64,000 bases of DNA from Malania oleifera. Lineage: Eukaryota; Streptophyta; Magnoliopsida; Santalales; Ximeniaceae. A model generated the notes under the pieces. It ran no database searches. It was not told the origin of the DNA and saw only the letters and a list, made by a program, of their open reading frames with translations. The translations under genes were made by a program, and so were the position numbers. Where the stretch lies: the NCBI RefSeq assembly GCF_029873635.1, contig NC_080418.1, positions 150,033,748 through 150,097,747 of the forward strand, read 5' to 3'. Positions 52,601 to 64,000 of the stretch are shown here, in pieces; the stretch's first letter is position 1, and every line of letters starts with the position of its first letter.

Positions 52601-55600
52601 TGTTGTGACCATTGTCCCAGTCTGTATTGCAAATTTAATGTGTGGACTCAGTTTATACTTGTAGAAGTATTCATTCTTTATGTGTTGCATTATTTAAATT
52701 TAATCATTTTGAGTAGGGATTGTCTGCTGGGCTGCTGAGGCAAGCAACGTATACAACCGCACGACTTGGATCATTTAAGTGAGTATTTTATAGCATCATG
52801 CTTGTGCTACTGTAAATGTTTTGTTTTTAGAACTTTCCGCTTCTTATAATCTTGCTTTTATTACTTTGTCTATGAATTGTGAGTGTATGTAAAGTTGTAA
52901 ATTGTGAATAAATGTTCATTATTTCTATAAAATAAATCTATAATTATTTTTTTGATTTTGTTTCATAGATTTTTTGCTTTGTTTTCTTTAAGTTGTTATG
53001 GTTGTTCTTAGATTGAGATCTATAGTTGCCCTTTGGGAAGGATGCTTTAGACAATACTTGTTAGGATTCCCAAATCAATTGTTATTTCTAATTAATGTGT
53101 TAAGATTCCCAAATCAATTAGGATTGAGTCCATTAAGGACTTGGATTGGGATTTATTACATTCCTAATTTGGAGGCAGATCCCCTCGAAGTGATCAACCC
53201 AAACCCAATTTTCTCTTTCTATTTTCTATCCTTTCAACTTACCTGATTTCCCTATGATAAAACCCTTGGGTCTTATCATTTGGTATCAAAGCTGACGTTC
53301 TTGTGGATGCCCTTAACCTGCCGAAAAAAACAAGTTCTTAAAATTCTTGCTCTTTATTATATACAATGGCCTCAGAAAATTCATTAGAGTCCTAGATGGA
53401 ACCTTGGCTAAAGTCATAACTTAGCAATATGTTTAAGTCTCAATTTGAAGAGATTAGGCAGCCTTCTCTAAACTATTCAGCACATCTTCCCATAAAGAGA
53501 GAGAAGATGATGCCTCTATGTTAGCTAATCATAGGGAGCAACTATTCATGTGCAAAGGAGGTTACCAAGGAGAGCAAGATCATGGTCCTTCTCATATGAA
53601 GGTGGAATTTCCTTGATGGGATAGTGATGACCCTACTAATTGGGTTTCTATGGCTGAAATGTACTTTCACTTTCACTGCATTCTAGAAACATCTAGAGTT
53701 GAGATTGCTGCTGTTAGTTTGGATGGTGATGCTATTCAATGGTATGACTAGTTTGAAGCTCAATATGGAATGAAAAGAATTTGTTTCTGGATTACTTGTT
53801 CAATTTGGGCCCACTAGATGTGAGAATATTGATGGAGAGCTCACCATAATATGCCAAAACTAGCATTGTCTTGGAGTACTAAACATTATTTGAGCGGGAG
53901 CTTTTGATGGGAATAGGATTTAGGGGATTTCAAAATACAAAATGGGGATGGTTTGAAACTAATTGCAAATATGGGGTTTGATAGAGACACTTTTGGGCTC
54001 TGCTAGGAAAAAAATTTAAAATAGCTAGAGCATTAAATGCTCTGCTATGTTTTGTCTTTCACTTCAAACAAGTCAACACAAAACTTAATAATAAATTCAA
54101 GAACGTGCATGCTATGCATGCCATGTTCAGATGTCTTTAATAATAAATTGAAGGACTTGCATGCCATGTTTGTCCTCTATTTTAAGTCTGAACTGAGCCT
54201 CCTTTAATTGCTGATTTCAATCATCCATGTAGACTGTGAACATTAAATAAAATTTAATAACCTAACCATCCCAGCTAGCTATTCACGATCTCCATTCGTA
54301 AAAGCCCGATTTATTCAAGAACTCTCCTTTCTTTTTTTCTCTCAACTAGAGTCATCTACCCTGTATTTTTTACTTCTAGGAAAATTCCAAACAAAATATT
54401 ATTATTATTATTATTATGTATTATTATTATGAATATTCATGATTATATATACTTTCTCGTAGATATATGCATGTTATTGTTATTATTACTATTATTATAT
54501 ACATATATACACTCAAATATTTAGACATATTGTTTGTATATATGAACACATATATATATATGTACACATTTAATGTTAGCATTATTATAATTACTACTAT
54601 GCTACTAGTACTAGCATTATTCTTAATTATATGCATGGACAATTAATGTTATATATCAATATATGTATATATATATATATATATAAATTAGATATTCACA
54701 AACATTTATATATATACACTAGAGTGTTTGTTTGGCGATTTCTACCACCAGTATTATTATTATTATTATTATTGTGTAGAGAAAAAGAGAGATACACATA
54801 GGCATTTGTTATTATTTTGCAAAATGCAGTTAGATTAGCAACTTGGAATATAGGGACACTTACGGGTAAAAGCATGGAAATTGTGGATACAATGATCAGA
54901 ATAAGAATTAATATAATTTGCCTTCAAGAAACTAAGTGGGTGAGGGAGAAAGCTAGAGAAATTGATGAATCAGGATTTAAACTTTGGTACATTGGAAAAG
55001 AAAAATATAAGAATGGCGTAGGAATTATTATAGACAAAAACTTAAAAGATAGCGTTGTTGATGTAAGTAGAGTAGGAGATAGAATTATAAAAATCAGGAT
55101 GGTATTAGGACGAGATAATAAATATCATTAGTGCGTATGCTTCTTAAGTCGACTTAGCAAAAAATCTTAAGAGACAATTTTGGGAAGATATGGATAGTAT
55201 TATACAAGACATACTAGAGACTGAGAAAATATTTATAGGAGGAGATCTGAATGGATACGTTGGAAGGGATAAGAAAAGTTATGAGAGGATACATAGCGGA
55301 TATGGATATGGAGACAAAAATGAGCTTGGGGAGATGATCTTAGACTTTGCTATGTCATAAGATTTTAGTATAATGAATACTTGCTTTAAGAAGAGAGAAG
55401 AACACTTAATAACCTTTAAAAGTGGACAAAATAGATGTCAAATAGATTTTTTTTTAACTAGGAGGGTAGATCGATTATCATGCAAGGATTGTAAAGTTAT
55501 TCCAGGTGAAAGCCTAACCAAACAACATAGAGTCTTAGTGTTAGATATATGTATTAAAAAATGGAAGAAAAAAGATAAAATGAACTAGTGTAAGAGAACT

Positions 55601-58600
55601 ATGTGGTGGAACCTAAAAGGAGAAAATATAATAAAATTTTAAAATAAAATGATCAAAGATAGGGGTTGGATTATAGAGGATGTGATAGATACAAATACTC
55701 TTTGGAGTAGATTAGCTAATTCTATTAAAAAGATAGCAAAAGAGATTCTAGGTGAATCAAGGGGAAGATTCTCAAATAGCAACGAAAGTTGGTGATGGGA
55801 TAAAGATAAGCCATAAAGACAAAAAGAATTTGGTATAAAACGTGGCAAAAATATAGAAACAGGGATAACTTTGAAAAGTATAAGGAGGCAAGAAAAGATA
55901 CAAAAAAGGCCGTTAGTGAAGCTAAATATAGATCATTTAATAGTTTGTATGATAGATTAGATACAAAAGAAGGGGAAAGAGATATATTTAAACTTGCTAA
56001 AGTTAAAGAAAGGAAGAGTAAGGACTTAGGAAATGTAAAATGTATAAAAAGTGAGGATGATATTGTCTTGGTTAAGGACGAAGACATTAAAGAAAGATGG
56101 CAAAGTTACTTTTAGTAAGTTGTTTAATGAAAACCGAATAGAAGACTTAAACTTAGAATTGTCAAATAAGGAAAAGACTAAAAATATGAGATTTATTCGC
56201 AAAACTAGAGCTAACAAAGTTAAGTTTGTACTAAAAAAGATGAAAAATGGGAAAGCTGTGGGACAAGATAACATCCCAATTGAAGTTTGGAAATGCTTAG
56301 GTGATAACGAAATTATATGATTAACTAATTTATTTAATATAATTATAAACACTGAGAAAATGTTAGATGAATGGAGGAAAAACACTTTAATACCTATATA
56401 CAAAAATAATGGAGATATTCAAAATTGTAATAATTATCGTGGTATTAAACTTATGAGTTATACGATGAAACTATGAGAAAGGGTAGTTGAACAAAGATTA
56501 AGGGTAGAAACGAAGGTCTCAAAGAATCAATTTGGTTTTATGCTTGGGAGATCTATCACAGAAGCTATATATCTTTTAAGAAGATTAATTAAAAAGTTTA
56601 GGGAAAAGAAGAGGGACTTGCATATGATATTTGTTGACCTTGAGAAAGCATATGATAGGATACCTAGGGAAGTTCTATGGTGGGTTTTAGGAAAAAAAAG
56701 GTGTATGTAGTAGGTATACCAATGCCATTAAGGATATGTATGATGGAGTAATAACTAGTGTAAGGACTATAGCTGGAGAAACTAGAGAATTTCCAATCAC
56801 CATAGGTGTACATCAAGGATATGCTTTGAGTCCTTATCTTTTTGCTTTAGTGATGGACCAATTGACTAAGAGTATTCAAAAGGAGGTTCCATGGTGTATG
56901 TTGTTTGTAGATGATATTGTATTAATTGATGAAACTAGGGATAGAGTAGAGGTTGAGTTGGAATTATGGAGAGAAGTTTTGGAATCTAGAGGCTTTAAGA
57001 TAAGTAGAAATAAGACAAAATATATGAAATGTAATTTTAGTAATGATAGGAGGAATATTGGAGACAAGTTAAACTTGATGATGAAGAAATAAATAGCACT
57101 TGTAGATTTTGATACCTTGGATCTATTATGCAAGCTGAAGGAGAAATTGAAGATGATGTAATTCATAGAGTTAAAGCAGGTTGGGTAAAATGGAGAAGTG
57201 CTTCAAGTGTGTTCTGTGATCCTAGAATACCCTTAAAATTGAAAGTGAAGTTTTATAGGACTGCTATAAGACCAACTATGCTATATGGATTAGAATGTTG
57301 GGCGGTGAAAAAACATAATATCCAAAAAGTAAAAGTTGCGAAGATGAGAATGCTTAGATGGATGAGTGGTATAACATTGAAAGATAAATTAAGGAATGAA
57401 CATATTCGCGGTAAGTTAGGTGTAGCTCCTATAGAAGATAAGATAAGGGAGGGACGACTTAGATGGTATGGACACTTGCAACGTAAGCCACATAGTGCAC
57501 CAGTGAGGAAAAGTGAGTTAGTTACTGTGGGGGGCAGTAGAAGGGGTAGGGGTAGATCTAAAATAACTTGGCAGGAGATAGTGAGTAAGGATTTAATATC
57601 CCTGAATCTGTCAAAAGAAATGGTCTATGATCGCATAAATTGGCGGAAAAAGATTCATATAGCCGACCCCACCTAGTGGGACTTAAGGTTTGGTTTTGTT
57701 GTTGTTGGTTATAACAATGACGGATATTAAAGTAACTTTTTTTTGTTACTTTAATGGAAACTACTAGCAAGGAGTAACTGGATTAAAATATGATTGTCCC
57801 ACCTGCAAAAATAATGCAAGTCTCTTGACAAATAAGACTTCAAAAGTTGACTTAAAAATTATGCAGTTCATTGATAGTAGATCCTTATAAATATGCATTG
57901 AAGATCATTTGTAGGTATCCAAAATTGAATCCTTCAACAATAAATTTCATACCAATGGAAGTCCAAGATGTTAAAGATGCTGTGGTTAATGATGGGTCTA
58001 CTGCTACAGTTCACGTGGGTGCTAGAGATCGAGCTTTATCTAGAAGCTCAACCCATTAAACAACCATGTTCATCAACTCCAAACTCTCCATCCATGGGCA
58101 CCTGCGTAAGCACGCTTTTTCTATACCTCCATACTTGACGCAGGTGGTTGAAGACATCATGGATAGCCTTTGTTACCATTTTGATACAAGTTGTGACATT
58201 TCCTCTTCACCATCATGCACACCTCCACAACCTAATTACTTTACACAATTAATCGACAATATCCTGATTATTGACTTGAATGATACTGCTAATGTAATTG
58301 TTTCCAATGTTGATCTAAATGTAGTTAGGAATATGATTGAAAGAGAAATCAGTAAATATACTATGGGTTGTGATATTCCAAGGAGTGTAGATGAATTGGT
58401 TCAAGATGTAGATGATAACAAGGAGTACGAGGGCCCTAATCTAGATGAAGTTGATCTTGAAGGGCCACATTTTGAAGGCATAACTAGCAAGCCATCAATT
58501 TTGTGATGTCTGTCTTCTACTTTAACATATATTGATTTAGATGTTCTTACTCTATTGTGTGACTAGGGGTGCAACAAAAATGCATTATGGATTCATCCCA

Positions 58601-61600
58601 AGAGTTATTATACAAAGGACTACGATTTGTTAACAAGACCAAGTTGGAACTTTCTATTCAGTTGTGGCACATAATGTGATATTGATAGTACAAAGTTGTA
58701 GAGTCTAGACCAAATATATGGACTTTGTAGCGTAAATGATGAGTCGAAAGCAATTGCCTATGGCAACTTCATTCTTGAATCATCAGAGGCACATAGTGAG
58801 TATGTGATTACATGATATGTGGGTTCTCACACATGTGCATCCAATGATATCACAAGACCATGCACAACTCAATAGTATGGTGATTGCAAGGGCAATTGAA
58901 GAAGTGGTGCATGAGCAATCAGACATCACCATTGCAACCTTAATTGCCACGGTGAAGGCTCAATTTAATTATCATCATTCTTTTAGGAAAACGTAGTTGG
59001 GTAATAGAAGGCTATTGAAAATGTGTTTGGCAATTAGGGGAACTCCTACTAGTTGTTGCTGAAGTGGATGCAAACTATGATTGATTCTAATCAAAATTCA
59101 TGGGTCCTATGGTCATACGATACAATTGATGTCATTGGATTGACTATGTTTGATCATGTCTTCTAGGCTTTTGCCCCATTTATAATGGGGTTCCAACATT
59201 GTAGGCCTGTCATCACAATTGATGAAACACATCTATATGGAAAGTACAAAGGTAAGGTGTTGATTGCTAATGGTGTTGATGAAAATAAGAAAATATTCCC
59301 ATTGGCCTTTGCAATTATGGAGAAAGAGTCCAAGGATAAGTGAGGCTGGTTTTTGTCATATATCCGAATGAATGTGACCTCCGGGCTAGGTATATGCTTA
59401 GTATCGGATTGGCATGAAGCCATAATATTTGTAGTCAATATTCCACATTAACATGATTAGCATCCTCTAAATGCGTACCATTGCTTTTGTGTTCAACATG
59501 TGGCGAGCAAATTCAACACCGTATTCAGTGATGTTGGACTAAAGAAATTGGTTATTAGGGCAAGTTTTACGACTCAAATGTGAAAATTTAACAAAATCAT
59601 GGAGCAAATCGGTAATGCAAATGTAGATGCATTATGGTGGTCGAACAGGATTCCATTGGGGATGTGGACAATGTATCACGATGGCGGGCACAAATATGGT
59701 ATAATGACTAGTGAATACCAATATGGTTGAGTCATTTAACAGTGTTTTAAAGGGTGCTCGCCAGCTCTTGATCATTGCACTAACTTAAATGTAGTTCTAT
59801 TGGAGTGTGCACTATTTTGACCATCAATGTAATGCTGCTGAGGCTATTATTAGGCAGGGAAGGAGCATGTGGGCACCCTATGCCACAAATTTTTTTTACA
59901 ACATTGGAAAGAGAGTGCAAGTGCCCATGAAGTCATTAGGTTTGACCTTTGACCCTGCATCAACTACATTTCATGTGAGGATAGCATGTTAGTCTCAAAA
60001 CATGAATAAAGAGAACAACATCCAAATTTTCCATTTGAGCAAGCACATATGCAAATGCAACGAATGGCAATCATTTATGTTACCATGTTTATGGCCGTAT
60101 GTGAAGAAGTTGCCCTCAATTGGGGACAATAAGTTGATCCCTGTCACAAGGTAGGAGAACAACATGAGTGTTACCGGCTGCAATTTCAGTCAATTCCGCA
60201 TGAAGATTACTGGCATGAACCTACTATCCTAGCACTTTATCCTAACCTCGTGCATGCGAAAGGTTGTCTAAAATCAACTCACTTGACCAATGGAATGGAC
60301 ATGAAAGAAATGAAGAAAACAAAGATGTTGGGCATGGAGAAGAGTGACACAATTGGCGATCATGCTTGAATGCAAACAGATGATTTTTATGTCTGATTAT
60401 TATTATTTATTTACTATTAAGGGTTGGGGGTGGTTAAGTTATTAAATTGTATTTAATGTTGATAGTTTATGCGGGTGATTGAATTCAACACTTGGAAGAG
60501 GCTTGGTTGAAACTTAAAATAGAGGACAGATATGGCATGCATGGCATGTGGGTCCTTCAATTTAATAGTGAAGTCATGTGGACGTGGCATGCATGGCATG
60601 CAGGTTCTTGAATTTATCATTAAGTTTTGAGTTGACTTGTTTGAAGTGAAAGACAAAACATGGCAGAGCATTTAATGCTCTAGTTATTTTATTTATTTTA
60701 TTTTTTATGATGGGGCTCAAAAGTGTCTACATCAAACTCCATGTTTATAATTAGTTTCAAACCATCCCCATATTTGTATTTATGAAATCCCCCAAACCCC
60801 ATTTCCCTAAAAAACTCATTTGAGCAGCTATCAAACAGAACTAAAGATTGGAATGATAGCCAACACATTGATACTTTTATTGAAGGTCTTTTGCTTGACG
60901 TTTGGTGTCAAATCAAAGTGCGTTAGGGATAGACTATGACCACTACACTTTCCTTTCCACGGTAGAAGAAGAGAAGTTGGGAGAAGAACGATGTCACTCT
61001 AGCAAGGCTATTAGGTAGAATTTTAGTAGCACTATGACACCACCTACTCCTCACAATCCTCCAATCAAATGATTGACTGAGGAGGAACTTAAAGAGCGAA
61101 CGACAAAAGGTTTCTATTGGCATTGTGATGAAAAGTGACATAGATGACATTGTTGCAAAAAAGGGACAACTCTTGATGATTGAACCAGTGGAGGAGACAG
61201 ATGAGGTTGAGGATGACTATGCTGATTCAAATTAAGAAGGTTTGGAATCTGATGATAATGATGAATCTATCACTTATTCAGTTCATGCTTTAGTTGGGTA
61301 TGCGACTCCTTAAACATGAAAATTAATGGCTTCCGAAAACACTAATATGTCACTATATTAATTAATATAGGTAGCATTGTAGCACTAATAATTTCATGGA
61401 TACTAAAATTGCTAAATAGGTAGCCTATCTTGTGGAGGCAATGTGAAAAGTTTTGATGTGAAGGTTGTAGACGGAAGGGCCTTGACATGTCAGAGCATCG
61501 AAGGTTAAACTAACTATGCAGAATCATGAGTTATATGTTGATTTCTTTTTGTTACCACTAGAGGGCTATGAAATGGTTTTGGGTATTGAATGGTTTCGGA

Positions 61601-64000
61601 GTTCACATGATATCACTTGAAATTTTTCTAAATTGATTATGAAGTTCATTGTGAACAACCAGAGAGCGACTCTTAAGGGCAAACATTGTTGTAATGTCAC
61701 TACAGTTTCAAGCCGTCGTATAGAGAAGCTTCTTAAAAAGGAGTGACATGGCTGCTTGGTGCTACTTCAAGCACTAGAGGAGTTGCAATATCAATCTTGT
61801 TAGAATGAAGGGCTAGAATCTCTTATTTCCAATTTTTTGACATGTTTGTGGAGCCTCAATGATTGCCGCCTTAGCGAACACATGATCATTGCATTCCTCT
61901 ATTGCTAGATAGTGTCATTAGTAATGTTTGTCGTTATCGCTATCCTTATTTTTAGAAAGTAGAAATAGAAAAGATGGTTGAAAAAATGCTAGATCTTGGC
62001 ATAGTTCAACCAAATGTCGGTCCATATTCTTCTCTTGTCTTATTGGGGAAGAAGAAGGATGGTTCTTTGTGGATGTGCGTTGATTGTTGAGCACTGAGCA
62101 AGAGCATTGTGGAGGATAAATATCCTATCCTTACTGTGGATGAGTAGTTAGATGAGTTGGGAGGTGCCCAACAATTCACAAACTCAACTTGAGATTAGGC
62201 TATCACCAGATTCAGGTACATAAGGATGACATTCAGAAGACTATGTTTAGAACTCGTGATGGCCGTTACATGTCCTCGGTTATGCCTTTTGGGTTAACCA
62301 ATGCTCCTTCTATCTTTAATAGTCTCATGAATGACATTTTCCAACCTTACCTACATAAGTTTTTGTTCTCATATTTTTTGATGATATCTTGATATATAGC
62401 TCATCTCTTGAAGATCATTTATGTCATTTGCAAATTGTACTCACCACTCTTTGTGAGCATTATTTGTTTGTTAAGAAATCTAAGTGCAACTTTGCTCGAC
62501 CGCATGTGCCTTTGGCATATTGTTTCCCAAGAAAGTGGTTCAGTTGATCCTTCTGAAATACGAGCGATGGCAGACTGGCCTACTTCTCAAGCAATTAAGA
62601 TGATGTGAGGATTTTTGGGATTGCCTGGTTACTATTGCAAGTTTTTCAAGGACTATCTAAATATTAGCGCTCCATTGACCGCTTTATTTAAAAAGGATGT
62701 GTTCAAATGGAATAGGAAGTTAAACAAGCCTTCGTCAAGCTTAAGCACGCAATGTGCACCACACTAGTTCTTGCGTTGTCGGATTTCAACAAGTGTTCAT
62801 CATTGAGTTGGATGCATCAGGAGCTGACATTGGTGCAACTTAAATGCAAGATGAAGCCTTATTGCGTTTACCGGTAAGGCTTTTCTCTATCCCACATTAG
62901 CATGTCTATTTATGACAAAGAGATGCTAGCCATTGTGCATGCAATTACAAAGTGGAGACTTAATTAATTGGCTGGAATTTCCAAATCTGAAATGATCTAC
63001 GAAGAATTATGCATCATTGATTGGAGTCACTCTGGATTTCTTAGAACCCTTAAGTTCATTTCTCAGGAGTTTTATTGGAAGGGAATGAAAGATGAAATCA
63101 AAAAGTTTGTGGCATGTTTGTCAACAACTAAAGGTTGAAACAGTGGGAAGTCCAGGTTTATACAACCTCTTGCTATTCGAGAAGAAGCTTGGATTGATAT
63201 CCCCATGGATTTCATTAAGGGACTATCGTCTTCTTATGGTAAATCTGCTATTTTTGTTGTTATGGATCATCTCACAAAATATGGTCAAGTGTTGCACGTG
63301 CTTTTGTTGAGAAGATTGTCAAGTTGCATGGAATTCCTTAGTCTGTTGTTAGTGATCATGATAAATTCTTTACCAGCAACTTTTGGAAGGAGCTTTTCTG
63401 TTTGTTACGAACACAATTGAATATGAGCACTACATATCATCCACAATCTGATTTGTAGATTGAAGTTGCCAACAGGTGCTTATAGACTTATCTTCATTGC
63501 TTTGCTAGCAACAAACCGAATGATTTGGTGCTATGACTTCATGGGCCAAATGTTGGTACAGTACCATTTATTATTCTTCCATCAAGTTGACTCCATTTAA
63601 GGTTGTTCATGGTTAAACTTCTCTTGTCCTTGCTAGATATTCAGTTGGATCCTCTAGAATTGATCAAGTTGACAAGGAGTTACATGATCGAGACAAAGTG
63701 CTTTAGCTGCTTATGGAAGATCTTGTTTCAACTCAAGCTTAAGTAAACAACAAGATGATAAGCATCGTAGTGAAAGGGAATTCTTAGTGGGATATTGGGT
63801 TTTTCTTTGCTATGGCCCTATAGATAGACATGTGTGACGATTTGTTCTTCAATAAAGTCTCCTTAGTTGTGTGGGCCTTACAAGATCCTAGGACATATAG
63901 GACCTATAGCTTATTGTCTTGACTTACCAACAGGCTCTAAGGTACATCTAAATTTTCATATCTCTTGCCTCAAGAAGAAGTTAGGGGGAGTGACTTATTG
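49637..64000 (+). CDS. DTC: Mitochondrial dicarboxylate/tricarboxylate carrier, 5' part
   Basis: An inner-membrane solute carrier that exchanges dicarboxylates (malate, oxoglutarate) for tricarboxylates (citrate). Exons are 49637-49756 (40 codons), 49876-49959 (28 codons) and 52717-52778 (ending in phase 2), all with GT-AG borders. The peptide starts [20 protein letters not shown], with the first carrier helix ([14 protein letters not shown]). The mitochondrial carrier signature PIDMIKVR spans the exon 1/2 junction. Exon 3 reads [20 protein letters not shown], matching plant DTC. The family is about 300 residues; the rest, starting near LTAKAIE, was not found, so intron 3 exceeds 11.2 kb and leaves the window. 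Intron 2 holds a TRIM and a hAT element; intron 3 holds nested Gypsy, MULE and LINE. The leader has a (CT)n run at about 49578-49600. The coding exons look intact. Confidence 0.93.
50527..50817 (-). mobile_element. TRIM (miniature LTR retroelement), 291 bp
   Basis: Two 73-bp direct repeats (50527-50599 and 50745-50817) both start TGTTAGATTAC and end TTTAACA. On the minus strand the first LTR is followed at once by the tRNA-Met primer site TGGTATCAGAGC. The purine tract ATGGGGGAG immediately precedes the second LTR. Flanks are CCCCC on both sides (50522-50526 and 50818-50822), a 5-bp duplication. There is no coding capacity, so it would depend on other elements' enzymes. It sits in DTC intron 2 and looks structurally whole. 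Confidence 0.9.
51058..52362. mobile_element. Non-autonomous hAT transposon, 1.3 kb, in DTC intron 2
   Basis: Terminal inverted repeats TAGGGGTGGCAAAACG / CGTTTTGCCACCCCTA are flanked by a perfect 8-bp duplication TTTACATT (51050-51057 and 52363-52370). Subterminal regions repeat GGGTC/GGGTT words on the left and their complement on the right. No transposase is present. The interior is GC-richer and contains a 171-codon minus-strand ORF (51657-52172) of unknown identity, which might be captured host sequence. Direct repeats and ends are well preserved. Confidence 0.9.
53059..53278 (+). repeat. 5' LTR of the Gypsy fossil
   Basis: About 220 bp, TG...CA ends, with an internal near-duplication of GATTCCCAAATCAATT. 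The primer site follows two bases later. Only one LTR is in the window, so no age can be estimated. Confidence 0.7.
53897..54273 (+). repeat. MULE left terminal inverted repeat
   Basis: The inverted counterpart of 60424-60817. Identity by eye is high, with scattered substitutions and a small length difference. It starts GGAGCTTTTGATGGGAATAG. Confidence 0.85.
54815..57709 (+). mobile_element. RTE-type LINE inserted in the MULE
   Basis: A non-LTR retrotransposon. An apurinic-type endonuclease region opens [16 protein letters not shown] and contains [18 protein letters not shown] and the [12 protein letters not shown] block (to about 55590). Reverse transcriptase follows: [17 protein letters not shown] (about 56240-56290), [17 protein letters not shown] (about 56630-56680) and the catalytic FVDDIVLID (about 56905). 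The C-terminal domain ends [11 protein letters not shown] at 57676. A very short 3' UTR closes with (TTG)n. Several in-frame stops and frame changes (near 55131, 55360, 55588, 55640, 56320, 56478, 56705 and 57092) show that it is dead. The 5' end appears to start at the endonuclease, so it is slightly truncated or degenerate there. Target duplication not resolved. Confidence 0.9.
57850..60370 (+). pseudogene. MULE transposase pseudogene (MURA-like)
   Basis: The N-terminal region reads [20 protein letters not shown] then [16 protein letters not shown] (57865-58059). An acidic stretch follows (58066-58506), then [15 protein letters not shown] near 58600. The catalytic MULE domain opens [20 protein letters not shown] (about 59200-59265), where the usual DGTH motif reads DETH. 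It continues [20 protein letters not shown] and ISDRH-like VSDWHEA (about 59400-59430). A C-terminal [18 protein letters not shown] (about 60195-60255) matches the segment before the zinc knuckle in plant MULE transposases; the zinc knuckle itself is not evident. Frame is lost repeatedly and stops are frequent, so it is non-functional. The nearby LINE separates it from the left TIR. Confidence 0.85.
60424..60817 (-). repeat. MULE right terminal inverted repeat
   Basis: The inverted counterpart of 53897-54273. It ends CCCCATTTCCCTAAAAAACTC at the insertion border. Confidence 0.85.

Larger units (their letters stand above)
53897..60817 (+). mobile_element. MULE (Mutator-like transposon) with 380-bp TIRs
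   Basis: A 6.9-kb DNA transposon inserted in the Gypsy gag region. The left TIR (53897-about 54273) and right TIR (about 60424-60817) are inverted copies. Shared text includes ATGGGGATGGTTTGAAACTA, AGCATTAAATGCTCT and TGTCTTTCACTTCAAACAAG. Flanks ATTTGAGCG (53888-53896) and ATTTGAGCA (60818-60826) give a 9-bp duplication with one difference, the size Mutator elements make. The inner TIR carries GCATGCATGGCATG motifs. A decayed transposase lies at about 57850-60370. An RTE LINE (54815-57709) has inserted between the left TIR and the transposase. Long TIRs plus a transposase mark a formerly autonomous element. Confidence 0.92.
53059..64000 (+). mobile_element. Ty3/Gypsy fossil (short-LTR chromovirus-like), interrupted by MULE
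   Basis: A 220-bp 5' LTR (53059-53278; TGTTAGGATTCC...CTTATCA) is followed by a tRNA-Met-like primer site TGGTATCAAAGC. A gag region starts near 53366 and is interrupted by a MULE (53897-60817). The rest of gag resumes at 60818. Then come protease-like text (about 61480-61640), reverse transcriptase (about 61970-62400; [13 protein letters not shown]), RNase H, and integrase (about 63000-63900; [12 protein letters not shown]). The 3' end and second LTR lie beyond the window. The short LTR and domain order suggest a Reina-like chromovirus; that is inference. It is heavily broken. It lies in DTC intron 3 in the same orientation as the gene. Confidence 0.85.

Overview
This is nuclear DNA from a plant, most likely a dicot. 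The host genes have GT-AG introns, the intergenic DNA is AT-rich, and most of the window is Copia, Gypsy, RTE, MULE, hAT and TRIM elements. Four host genes can be read. They are the 3' end of an importin-5 (KPNB3/EMB2734-type) gene (+, to 3137), an intronless AP2/ERF gene of the RAP2.11 type (+, 6393-7283), a complete five-exon alpha-tubulin gene (-, 13064-9343), and the first three exons of the mitochondrial dicarboxylate/tricarboxylate carrier DTC (+, from 49637, running off the window). From memory, the same four neighbours lie in the same order on Arabidopsis chromosome 5 (At5g19820, At5g19790, At5g19780/70, At5g19760). The window therefore looks like a conserved ancestral gene block inflated by mobile DNA.

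Layout. 1-13,400 is a compact gene island with small MITE-like repeats, two of them inside alpha-tubulin introns. 13,400-22,700 is gene-free AT-rich DNA holding a truncated Copia element and two 5'-truncated RTE LINE tails. 22,748-42,405 is a Russian doll: a Gypsy-like solo LTR is split by a two-LTR Copia (SIRE-like) element of about 17 kb. That Copia is itself interrupted by two further Gypsy-like solo LTRs, one of which contains a solo Copia LTR. 43,918-46,721 is a fourth Gypsy-like solo LTR. A tRNA-derived SINE (48,338-48,751) and a hAT MITE (49,022-49,308) lie just upstream of DTC.

The DTC gene has itself been invaded. Intron 2 carries a 291-bp TRIM and a 1.3-kb non-autonomous hAT element. 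Intron 3 is at least 11.2 kb and contains a Gypsy element, into whose gag region a 6.9-kb MULE with TIRs of about 380 bp has inserted, into which an RTE LINE has inserted in turn. Many insertions are bounded by target-site duplications that can be read directly.

The genes do not form a pathway. They are unrelated housekeeping or regulatory genes: nuclear import, transcription, microtubules and mitochondrial transport. I found no CRISPR array, rRNA or tRNA gene, biosynthetic cluster or clearly novel system. The most interesting signals are the nested insertions, the DTC intron, the TRIM, and spaced palindromes recurring in LTRs of different families.
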